DNA from: an uncultured Methylocystaceae bacterium
Lineage (GTDB): Bacteria > Pseudomonadota > Alphaproteobacteria > Rhizobiales > Beijerinckiaceae
Assembly: GCA_937870755.1 (NCBI GenBank)
Contig: CALMZV010000051.1
Coordinates: 23,236 to 87,235, forward strand
Reading direction: 5' to 3'
Length of the DNA stretch: 64,000 nt
Shown: in pieces, positions 1 through 7,936 of the stretch
Layout of the letters: each line of letters begins with the position of its first letter
Position numbering within the stretch: the first letter of the stretch is position 1
Notes under the pieces: model-generated
Databases searched by the model: none
What the model was told of the DNA's origin: nothing
Seen by the model: the letters and a program-made list of their open reading frames with translations, nothing else
Made by a program: the position numbers and the translations under genes

Positions 1-1
1 G

Positions 2-154
2 CCCGTCGTGCCGTTCGCCTGGGCGTGGTGGAACGGGCAGCGGTTCACGGTCGCGGAGATGCTGGGCGTGGCGCTCATCATCGGCGCCATTCTCGCCCAC
101 AATCTGAACGAGGCGCGCAAGGCGCGGGCGGCCGCGCGCGCGGCGCGGCCGTAG
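2..154 (+). CDS. C-terminal end of a probable DMT/EamA-type permease (partial)
   Basis: The open frame runs in from the left edge and stops at TAG 152-154, leaving about 50 residues. It shows a hydrophobic helix (AEMLGVALIIGAILAHNL) followed by an Arg/Ala-rich cytoplasmic tail. The layout of a short loop, a GQRFT-like turn, one last transmembrane helix and a basic tail matches the end of EamA (DMT superfamily) transporters. With only the last helix in view the substrate and even the family are inferred. It is convergent with msrB, 37 bp away. Confidence 0.45.
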   Translation, partial: PVVPFAWAWWNGQRFTVAEMLGVALIIGAILAHNLNEARKARAAARAARP

Positions 155-191
155 AGCGCCCATCCGCGTCGCCCGCTGCGGCCCGGGCGCC

Positions 192-638
192 TCAGGCGTC
201 CTCCACCTGATCGAGCCAGTCGCCGTAGCCCTGCGCCTCCATCTCCTCGCGCGGGATGAAGCGCAGCGAGGCCGAGTTGATGCAATAGCGCAGGCCGCCG
301 GTTTCGCGCGGGCCGTCCGGGAACACGTGGCCCAGGTGGCTGTCGCCGTCGGCGGACCGCACCTCGGTGCGGATCATGCCGTGGCTGGCGTCGCGCAATT
401 CCTTCACGCGCGCGGGCTCGATGGGTTTTGTGAAGCTCGGCCAGCCGCAATGGCTTTCGTATTTGTCCGACGAGGCGAAGAGCGGCTCGCCGGAAACGAT
501 GTCCACGTAGATGCCAGGCCGCTTGTTGTAGAGATGTTCGCCCGTGCCCGGCCGCTCGGTGCCGGCCTCCTGCGTCACCCAGCGCTGCTCGGGCGTGAGC
601 GCGGCGATGGCCTCGGGCGTGGCGCGGAACTGCTTCAT
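192..638 (-). CDS. msrB: Peptide-methionine (R)-S-oxide reductase MsrB
   Basis: This enzyme reduces the R epimer of methionine sulfoxide in proteins, with thioredoxin as reductant. The 148 residues are a complete stand-alone MsrB domain. The catalytic Cys is C119 in the [11 protein letters not shown] motif, and C64 in SHCGWPSF is the likely resolving Cys. HLGHVF at about 101-106 is the conserved active-site strand. The two CxxC pairs that bind zinc in many MsrBs are absent (VDIVSG and RSADGDS occupy those places), so this is the zinc-free form. No signal peptide is visible, so it should be cytoplasmic. Confidence 0.96.
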   Translation of the reverse strand: MKQFRATPEAIAALTPEQRWVTQEAGTERPGTGEHLYNKRPGIYVDIVSGEPLFASSDKYESHCGWPSFTKPIEPARVKELRDASHGMIRTEVRSADGDSHLGHVFPDGPRETGGLRYCINSASLRFIPREEMEAQGYGDWLDQVEDA

Positions 639-724
639 GGCGATCCTCCGGGTGCGTTCCGCCGCAATATGGGCGCCGCCTCACGCAGGAGCAATGCGCG
701 CTACAGCTCCGTCCCCGTCCGAGC

Positions 725-1801
<1,077 letters not shown>

Positions 1802-1904
1802 TTAGGCGCAGCCCCCGCGCGCCACAAGCGCGGCGCGCGCGGGTTTCCTCCGCCGGCCGAAATGAGTATGGCTAGCCCGGCTCACGCCCCCTGCCGGAGG
1901 AACC

Positions 1905-2954
1905 ATGTCTGAAGAAGCGATCTGTCGGAAACGCGGCGCGGCCGGCCATATTCTGCTCAACCGGCCGCAGGCGCTGAACGCGCTGACGCTCGGCATGGTG
2001 CGCGAAATCGCCGGCGCGCTCGACGCCTGGGAGCACGACCCCGCGGTCAAATGCGTGGTGGTGGAAGGCGCCGGCGGCAAGGCGTTCTGCGCGGGCGGCG
2101 ACATCCGGCTGCTCTACGATCAGGGGCGGGCGGGCGACCATGCGGCGCAACGCGCCTTCTGGGGCGAGGAATATATCCTCAACCGGCGCATCAAACGCTA
2201 TCCCAAGCCCTATGTGGCGCTGGTCGACGGCATCGACATGGGCGGCGGCGTCGGCGTTTCGCTGCACGGCTCGCACCGGATCGCCGGCGACAGGTTCCTG
2301 TTCGCCATGCCGGAGGTCGGCATCGGCTTCTTCCCGGATGTCGGCGCCACCTATTTTCTTCCGCGCCTGCCGGGCGAGATGGGAACCTATCTGGCCATCA
2401 CCGGCGCGCGTGTGGGGGCGGGCGACGCGGTCGCGCTCGGCATCGCCACCGCCTACGTTCCGTCCGCCAAATTCGCGGAGCTTGCCGAGGCGCTGTGCGC
2501 GGAAGGCGATGCGGACGCGGTCGTCCGCCGGTTCGCGCAGGCTGCTCCCGCTTCGCCGCTGATGGCGCACGAACCGGTGATCGACCGCTGTTTCGACAAA
2601 GCGAGCGTGGCGGAGGTGCTCGCCGCGCTCGATGCGGACGGGTCGGACTTCGCGAAAGCGACGCGCGCGGACATGCTCGGCAAGTCGCCGACCAGCATGG
2701 CGGTCGCGCTCAAGCAGATGCATGTCGGCGGCAAGCTCGACATCGAGGATGCGATGGTCCTCGAATATCGCATCGTCTCGCGGCTCTGCCACGGGTTCGA
2801 TTTCTACGAGGGCGTGCGCGCCACGATCGTGGACAAGGACAAGAATCCGAAATGGCGGCCGGCTGCGGTCGCCGACGTGCGCGCGCAGGACATCGATGCG
2901 ATGTTCGCGCCGCTCGGCGCGCAGGACATCGTGTTCGACCGGGCGGACGCGTGA
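1905..2954 (+). CDS. Enoyl-CoA hydratase/isomerase family; probable 3-hydroxyisobutyryl-CoA hydrolase
   Basis: The probable role is hydrolysis of 3-hydroxyisobutyryl-CoA in valine catabolism. The protein has 349 residues, the size of the HIBCH subfamily and longer than ordinary crotonases. Its hallmarks are AFCAGGDIR (oxyanion hole), the EEYILNRRIKRYPKPYVAL segment, GGGVGVSLHGSHR, and FAMPEVGIGFFPDVGATYFL with the catalytic Glu. The C-terminal part (about 200-349) is the HIBCH-type extension. The start is set by GGAGGA just upstream of ATG 1905. It overlaps the next gene by GTGA, so the two are translationally coupled. Confidence 0.88.
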   Translation: MSEEAICRKRGAAGHILLNRPQALNALTLGMVREIAGALDAWEHDPAVKCVVVEGAGGKAFCAGGDIRLLYDQGRAGDHAAQRAFWGEEYILNRRIKRYPKPYVALVDGIDMGGGVGVSLHGSHRIAGDRFLFAMPEVGIGFFPDVGATYFLPRLPGEMGTYLAITGARVGAGDAVALGIATAYVPSAKFAELAEALCAEGDADAVVRRFAQAAPASPLMAHEPVIDRCFDKASVAEVLAALDADGSDFAKATRADMLGKSPTSMAVALKQMHVGGKLDIEDAMVLEYRIVSRLCHGFDFYEGVRATIVDKDKNPKWRPAAVADVRAQDIDAMFAPLGAQDIVFDRADA

Positions 2955-3451
2955 CGAAACCGAACGAAGATCGCGACGCGGCCATCGTCGTCGGCGGCCG
3001 CAAGGAAAACGGCGAAACCCGCTGGGGCATGTTGCTCGTGCTCTTCATGCGGATCGTCGCCGCGCTGTGGATCGCGCAGGGGCTGGCGCAATGGCGTCTG
3101 GTGCTGATGTCGCCGACGCCGCTGTTCGATCAGGTTTCGCGGCCGATCGGCGTCGCCATCGCCGCGTTCGCGGTGCTCGACATTCTGGCCGGCGTCGGTT
3201 TGTGGCTCGCCGCCGCGTGGGGCGGCGTGGTGTGGCTGCTGGTGACGATCGGGCAGATCGCGGTCGCGTTCATGATGCCGGATTTCTTTCCGGGCGGCCG
3301 CATCGTCGCGCTGCTCGATGCGACGCTGATCGCGCTCTATCTGTTCCTGACGTGGCAGGCGGGCCGCGAGCCGGAGCGTCGTTCGCGCACGGGCCGGGCC
3401 GCGACGAGACTGTGGACGCGCTCCTGGGACCGGCTCCTGAAGCGCCGCTGA
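2951..3451 (+). CDS. DUF6163-like small membrane protein
   Basis: 166 residues starting at a GTG that overlaps the stop of the preceding hydrolase gene (GTGA). After a polar N-terminus of about 25 residues there are four hydrophobic segments (about 28-45, 60-85, 88-105 and 112-130), then a basic tail ending in RLLKRR. It resembles the small four-helix membrane proteins of Rhizobiales grouped as DUF6163. The function is unknown. Coupling to the acyl-CoA hydrolase may be only positional. Confidence 0.7.
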   Translation: MTKPNEDRDAAIVVGGRKENGETRWGMLLVLFMRIVAALWIAQGLAQWRLVLMSPTPLFDQVSRPIGVAIAAFAVLDILAGVGLWLAAAWGGVVWLLVTIGQIAVAFMMPDFFPGGRIVALLDATLIALYLFLTWQAGREPERRSRTGRAATRLWTRSWDRLLKRR

Positions 3452-3480
3452 AGCACGGCGCCAGGACGCGTCGCATTTTA

Positions 3481-3542
3481 GGTAAATGCTTGATTTGATT
3501 CATTCAGCATTCACCGAAAATCGCGCCTTTCGGGTAAACGCC
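3481..3542. promoter_or_regulatory. Inverted repeat upstream of ldtR (candidate LdtR operator)
   Basis: GGTAAATGCT (3481-3490) and AGCATTCACC (3506-3515) form a 9/10 inverted repeat with a 15-bp AT-rich spacer. A third related half-site, GGTAAACGCC, follows at 3533-3542. The AT-rich stretch stands out from its surroundings and lies about 100-160 bp before ldtR. A MarR-type autoregulatory operator is the natural reading, but this is inference. Confidence 0.5.
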
Positions 3543-3644
3543 GGATTCAGTCTATTGCTTAAACCGCTCTTCATCTGCGCCGCTTAAATTGCACGCAACG
3601 AAGCCGGAGAACCGGCGCGCAAAACAGCAGATGGGGTTGTCGTC

Positions 3645-4157
3645 ATGTCGCAAGCAGTGAAAGTGGAAAGCGCCCAGTCCCGCACCGAACGGCTCGGCGA
3701 AATCCGTCCGGTCTATCTGGAGGCGCTCACGCTGGTCGAGCGGCTGCACCGTCGGCTTCTGGACGTCATCAAGGACGAATTCGACCGCCGCGCGCGCTCC
3801 GACATCAACTCGGTGCAGGCGTTGCTGCTCTACAATATCGGCGGCAAGGAACTCACGGCGGGCGAACTGCGCACGCGCGGCTACTATCTCGGCTCGAACG
3901 TGTCCTACAACGTCAAGAAGCTGGTGGAGATGGGCTATCTCCATCATGCCCGCTCGCGCGTCGACCGCCGCGCGGTGCGCATCAGCCTGACGGAGAAGGG
4001 CAAGGAAGTGCACGAGATCGTCGCCACGCTCTACGACAAGCACGTGGCCACGGTCGAGCAGATCGGCGGCATCTCCTGCGACGAATTCAAGCGCGTGAAC
4101 ACCGCGCTGGTGCGGCTCGAACGGTTCTGGACCGACCAGATCCGCTACCGGCTCTGA
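3645..4157 (+). CDS. ldtR: LdtR, MarR-family transcriptional regulator
   Basis: 170-residue winged-helix regulator. After an acidic/polar N-terminus there is a helical dimerisation segment (EIRPVYLEALTLVERLHRRLLD), an HTH at about 66-90 (TAGELRTRGYYLGSNVSYNVKKL) and a wing (ARSRVDRRAVRISLTEKG). This layout and wording match LdtR of Rhizobiales, known in Liberibacter and Sinorhizobium to control the L,D-transpeptidase gene ldtP and stress tolerance. A twin-arginine L,D-transpeptidase lies 2.3 kb downstream on the same strand, supporting the name. An AT-rich inverted repeat upstream suggests autoregulation. A strong terminator follows. Confidence 0.88.
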   Translation: MSQAVKVESAQSRTERLGEIRPVYLEALTLVERLHRRLLDVIKDEFDRRARSDINSVQALLLYNIGGKELTAGELRTRGYYLGSNVSYNVKKLVEMGYLHHARSRVDRRAVRISLTEKGKEVHEIVATLYDKHVATVEQIGGISCDEFKRVNTALVRLERFWTDQIRYRL

Positions 4158-4162
4158 TTTCC

Positions 4163-4170
4163 TTAACCAT
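4163..4170 (+). promoter_or_regulatory. TTAACCAT element (candidate CtrA half-site)
   Basis: The 8-mer TTAACCAT is the half-site described for the alphaproteobacterial cell-cycle regulator CtrA. It lies just after ldtR, before its terminator and about 180 bp ahead of the GGDEF-EAL gene. A single 8-mer could be chance. The same 8-mer recurs in EPS promoters of this window. Confidence 0.3.
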
Positions 4171-4184
4171 ATCCTCGATTTTCG

Positions 4185-4220
4185 ACCGCCCTGACGCCGT
4201 GTCACGGGCGGTTGTTTTTT
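4185..4220 (+). terminator. Intrinsic terminator after ldtR
   Basis: Stem ACCGCCC-TGAC (4185-4195) pairs with GTCACGGGCGGT (4201-4212) with one bulge and a 5-nt loop (GCCGT), followed by TGTTTTTT (4213-4220). It sits 27 bp past the ldtR stop, so the GGDEF-EAL gene should have its own promoter. Confidence 0.85.
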
Positions 4221-4348
4221 CTCAATCGCCAGAGCGCGTTCGTCCCCGCCTGCGCCGCTTATTGCAAAAGCGCGCCGAATGCGGGCGCCGACGTTGGCCA
4301 AACCATTAATTCTTCTCCGACTAGTGTCGTGGCTCGGGTGAAATCAAT

Positions 4349-6319
4349 ATGGAGCGCGTAATGCCGGGCAGGGCGTTCGAGCGGGTTGTGGCGGCGTTCA
4401 GACTGGACACGAACGACCCCCACCTCATGCAGGCGCAACTCGCCGCTTTCTCCAAGCAGGTGCCGCTGCTGTATTTCACGCTGGCCGTGAATTCGGCGGC
4501 GGCCGCGTTCGCGCTCTACGGAACCGCGCCGTTCGTCCTCACCGTCGTCACGCCGGGCGTGCTGATCCTGGCGGTGGCGATCCGCATCGTGCACTGGCTG
4601 CGCCATCGCAACGACCCGTTCGACGCCTCGCACGCCGCCAGCCGTCTGAAACTGACGGTGCGCCTTGGCTCCGCGTTCGGCGTGCTGTTTCTCACGTGGG
4701 CGATCGCGATGATGCAGTACGGCGACGCCACGTCCAAGGGACAGGTGATCTTCGCGATCGCGATGACGGCGATCTGCTGCATCTTCTGCCTGACGCACGT
4801 GCGCGCCGCGGCGCTGATGGTGGCCATGCTGGTCATTCCGCCGTTCACGATCGTCCTTTTCTCCAGCGGCGAGCGCGCGTTCGCGACGACGGGACTCAAT
4901 CTCGCGCTGGTCGCCGGCGCCATGATGTACGTGGTGCTCATTCAGGCGCGCGACTTCTCCCGCATGGTGCGCTCGCAAATGGAAACGCAGCGCCTGAGCG
5001 ACGAGAACCTGCGGCTCGCCAATCTGGATTCGCTGACCGAACTGCCGAACCGCCGGCAGTTTTTCGCGCGACTCGACGAAACGGTCGCGCGCGCGCAGCG
5101 CGAGGGCAGGAAATTCACGGTCGGCGTCATCGATCTCGACGGGTTCAAGCCCGTCAACGACCTTTACGGCCATTTCACCGGCGACCGTCTGCTGGTGGAG
5201 ACGGGTCGGCGACTGGCGGCGCTGGGCGACGACAACACGTTCTTCGCGCGGCTCGGCGGCGACGAATTCGGCATGATCCGCTACGACGACGTGGAGCAGG
5301 CGCTGCCCTTCGGCGAAATCGTCTGCGCGCGGCTGGCCGAATCCTGCGCGCTGCCGGGAGTGGTCACGCGCGTGGCGGCCTCGCTGGGCCTCGCCAACTA
5401 TCCCGACAGCGCGCAGACCGGCGAGGCGCTCTACGAGAGCGCCGATTACGCGCCCTATCGCGCCAAGCAGCGGCGCGCCGGCCGACCCGAGATGTTCTCC
5501 GCCGAACTGCGCAGCACCATGCGGCAGTTCACGCTCATCGAGCAAAAGATGCGCGAAGCTGACATGGATCGGGAGTTCACGCTCGAGTTCCAGCCGCTCT
5601 ACGAGCTCGGCTCCGAGCGGCCGCTGGCGTTCGAGGCGCTCGCGCGCTGGACCGCGCCGGGGCTCGGCCCCGTGCCGCCGGACGTGTTCATTCCCGTCGC
5701 CGAACGCTCCGATCTCATCAACCGGCTGACGCAGGTGCTGCTGCGCAAGGCGCTGGCCGAAGCGATGACCTGGCCGCAGGACATCCGGCTGGCGCTGAAT
5801 CTGTCGATCCACGACCTCATTTCGTCGGACGCGGTGGTGAAGATCATCGCCATCATCCGCGCGAGCGGCGTCGCGCCCGGCCGGATCGATCTCGAAGTCA
5901 CCGAATCCGCGCTCGTGTCGGATTTCGACAAGGCGAACGAGGCGATCCGCGCGTTCAAGAACCTCGGCGTGCGCATTTCGCTGGACGATTTCGGCACCGG
6001 CTATTCCAGCCTCGCCTATGTCCACAAACTGCCGTTCGACCGCATCAAGATCGACCGGTCGTTCGTGCAGGAGATCGACACCCATCACGCCGCGCGCGAT
6101 ATCGTGCGCACCGTGGTGACGCTCTGTCGCAACCTCGATCTGCAATGCGTGACCGAGGGCGTGGAGACGAGCGCGCAGGCCAATGCGCTGAAAGAGCTGG
6201 GCTGCACCACCATGCAGGGCTATTTCTTCGCCCGCCCGATGACCCCGCACGCGGTCAGCGGCCTGTTGCGGGATCTGGAGGCCGGGCCGGCCCTGCTGCC
6301 GCGCGCCGTCAACGGATAG
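4349..6319 (+). CDS. Membrane GGDEF-EAL protein (cyclic-di-GMP synthesis/degradation)
   Basis: 656 residues: an N-terminal block of about five or six hydrophobic helices (about 37-205), a short linker helix, a GGDEF domain (about 225-385) and an EAL domain (about 405-645). The GGDEF motif is intact (RLGGDEFGM, 303-307), so cyclase activity is possible. No RxxD inhibitory site is visible in front of it. The EAL domain keeps FEALARW (429-431), DDFGTGYSS, KIDRSFV and TEGVET, so phosphodiesterase activity is also plausible. Which activity dominates cannot be told. It sits between ldtR and the L,D-transpeptidase gene, which suggests a link between c-di-GMP and cell-wall remodelling. Confidence 0.93.
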   Translation: MERVMPGRAFERVVAAFRLDTNDPHLMQAQLAAFSKQVPLLYFTLAVNSAAAAFALYGTAPFVLTVVTPGVLILAVAIRIVHWLRHRNDPFDASHAASRLKLTVRLGSAFGVLFLTWAIAMMQYGDATSKGQVIFAIAMTAICCIFCLTHVRAAALMVAMLVIPPFTIVLFSSGERAFATTGLNLALVAGAMMYVVLIQARDFSRMVRSQMETQRLSDENLRLANLDSLTELPNRRQFFARLDETVARAQREGRKFTVGVIDLDGFKPVNDLYGHFTGDRLLVETGRRLAALGDDNTFFARLGGDEFGMIRYDDVEQALPFGEIVCARLAESCALPGVVTRVAASLGLANYPDSAQTGEALYESADYAPYRAKQRRAGRPEMFSAELRSTMRQFTLIEQKMREADMDREFTLEFQPLYELGSERPLAFEALARWTAPGLGPVPPDVFIPVAERSDLINRLTQVLLRKALAEAMTWPQDIRLALNLSIHDLISSDAVVKIIAIIRASGVAPGRIDLEVTESALVSDFDKANEAIRAFKNLGVRISLDDFGTGYSSLAYVHKLPFDRIKIDRSFVQEIDTHHAARDIVRTVVTLCRNLDLQCVTEGVETSAQANALKELGCTTMQGYFFARPMTPHAVSGLLRDLEAGPALLPRAVNG

Positions 6320-6504
6320 GACAGGGCCGAACGGGTCGCCGGTCACAAAATCGCCGGCTTGTTCGGGCCATTTTAACCCTAGTCTTCCTATCTCTGCGTG
6401 TGTCAGAGAGTTTTCGCTTCTCCGCCGGCGAAACCGGCCGCCTCGCATTGCGCGCGGCGGGCCCCGGATCGACGGGGAGCGTCAAGAACGGATTCCGGGT
6501 CAGA

Positions 6505-7863
6505 ATGTCAGCTCCGAAACACTCCCTTTCGCTTTCGCGCCGCGCATTTGCGGGTTTCGCCACGATTTCGGGCTTCGCGGCCGCGCTGGGCGGGTTTTCC
6601 GCCGCAGCGCTCGCCGCGCCGGGCGACGGCTCCGGTCAGGCCGAATGGGCGCAGAACTACGATTCGGATCAGCGTCTGGCGGTGCCGCGCTCCTCAACGC
6701 CGCTGCTGTCGCAGCAATCGCTGGCGGCGACGGACGCCGCCATCCAGCGCTACCAGCAGCTGGTCGCCGCCGGCGGCTGGGCGCCGGTCAACGGCCCCAC
6801 GCTCAAGATCGGCGTGCGCTCGCAGGCCGTGGTGGCGCTGCGCCGCCGCCTGATGATCTCCGGGGATCTCGACGCGCAGGCGGGCGATTCGCCGGTCTAC
6901 GATTCCTACGTGGAAGCCGGCGTGAAGCGGTTTCAGGCGCGTCACGGCCTCGGTCAGACGGGCGTCGTCGCCCAGCAGACCTACGCCGCCATGAATATTC
7001 CCGCGCAGGTGCGGCTGCGCCAGCTCGAGACCAACATCATCCGCCTGCGCTCGTTCGCCGGCAATCTCGGCCGCCGCTACGTGACGGCGAATATTCCCGC
7101 CGCGATGGTGGAGACGGTGGAGAACGGCCAGATCGCGACCCTGCACGCGGCGGGCGTGGGCAAGGTCGACCGCCAGTCGCCGGTGATGCAGGCGCGCGTG
7201 CTCGACATCAATTTCAACCCGTTCTGGACCGTGCCGGCGTCGATCATCCGCAAGGACCTGATCCCGAAGATGCAGGCCGACCCCAATTATCTCACCGACA
7301 ACAAGATCCGCATCTACAACAAGGACAATGTCGAGGTGAATCCGCGCCAGGTGAACTGGAACTCGATGGAAGCGACCAACTATCGTTTCCGGCAGGATCC
7401 CGGCGCCGACCTGAACTCGATGGGCTTCGTGCGCATCAACATCGCCAATCCCCACGGCGTCTACATGCACGACACGCCGGCCAAGGGCATTTTCGGCGAC
7501 GACTATCGCTTCGTCTCCTCGGGCTGCATGCGCGTGCAGAACGTGCGCGACTACGTGGCGTGGCTGTTGAAGGAGACGCCCGGCTGGGATCGCGAAAAGA
7601 TCGACGCCGCCATCTCGTCCGGCGAACGCGTCGACGCCAAGCTCGCCGAGGCCGTGCCCGTCTATTGGGTTTACGTAACGGCGTGGGGCACGCCGGAGGG
7701 CGTCGTGCAGTTTCGCGACGACATCTACCAGCGCGACGGATTGGGGCAGGTGGCGTCCACGCTGTCCGCGCCGCCCTCCTCCAATGCGGCGCCGCAGCCG
7801 CAACGCCAGAACGCGGAGCGCCAGAGCGGATCGCTGCAACCGATGCAGGACGAGGACGACTGA
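6505..7863 (+). CDS. ldtP: L,D-transpeptidase (YkuD domain) with Tat signal, LdtP-like
   Basis: This periplasmic enzyme forms 3-3 peptidoglycan cross-links or attaches proteins to peptidoglycan. The 452 residues begin with a twin-arginine signal (SRRAFAG at 11-17, then a hydrophobic stretch ending AALAA). A peptidoglycan-binding-type repeat follows at about 95-155 (VRSQAVVALRRRL and DSYVEAGVKRFQ). The YkuD domain (about 185-375) carries YMHDTPAKGIF and SSGCMRV with catalytic C341. The Gln/Ser-rich tail is probably disordered. ATG 6505 was chosen because it starts the signal peptide; the frame is open further upstream but without a credible start. An intrinsic terminator follows. Confidence 0.92.
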   Translation: MSAPKHSLSLSRRAFAGFATISGFAAALGGFSAAALAAPGDGSGQAEWAQNYDSDQRLAVPRSSTPLLSQQSLAATDAAIQRYQQLVAAGGWAPVNGPTLKIGVRSQAVVALRRRLMISGDLDAQAGDSPVYDSYVEAGVKRFQARHGLGQTGVVAQQTYAAMNIPAQVRLRQLETNIIRLRSFAGNLGRRYVTANIPAAMVETVENGQIATLHAAGVGKVDRQSPVMQARVLDINFNPFWTVPASIIRKDLIPKMQADPNYLTDNKIRIYNKDNVEVNPRQVNWNSMEATNYRFRQDPGADLNSMGFVRINIANPHGVYMHDTPAKGIFGDDYRFVSSGCMRVQNVRDYVAWLLKETPGWDREKIDAAISSGERVDAKLAEAVPVYWVYVTAWGTPEGVVQFRDDIYQRDGLGQVASTLSAPPSSNAAPQPQRQNAERQSGSLQPMQDEDD

Positions 7864-7910
7864 GCGCGCGATGCGTTCGTGGGCGGACGTCGTTTTCGCC
7901 GAAATGAGGA

Positions 7911-7936
7911 AACCCGCCGGCGACGGCGGGTTTTTC
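7911..7936 (+). terminator. Intrinsic terminator after the L,D-transpeptidase gene
   Basis: AACCCGCCG (7911-7919), a GCGA loop and CGGCGGGTT (7924-7932) form a perfect 9-bp stem running into a T-tract. The T-tract overlaps the stop codon of the convergent ligD (7935-7937), so the two transcripts share this end. Confidence 0.85.

Noticed and set aside
4259..6448. Minus-strand open frame of 729 codons opposite the GGDEF-EAL gene
   Set aside because: It is the shadow of a high-GC gene: Arg/His-rich, no domain, and the plus strand has intact GGDEF and EAL motifs.
7911..7936. Bidirectional terminator for both ldtP and ligD
   Set aside because: The T-tract is on the plus strand only; the minus strand has just TTT before CCTC after the stem.
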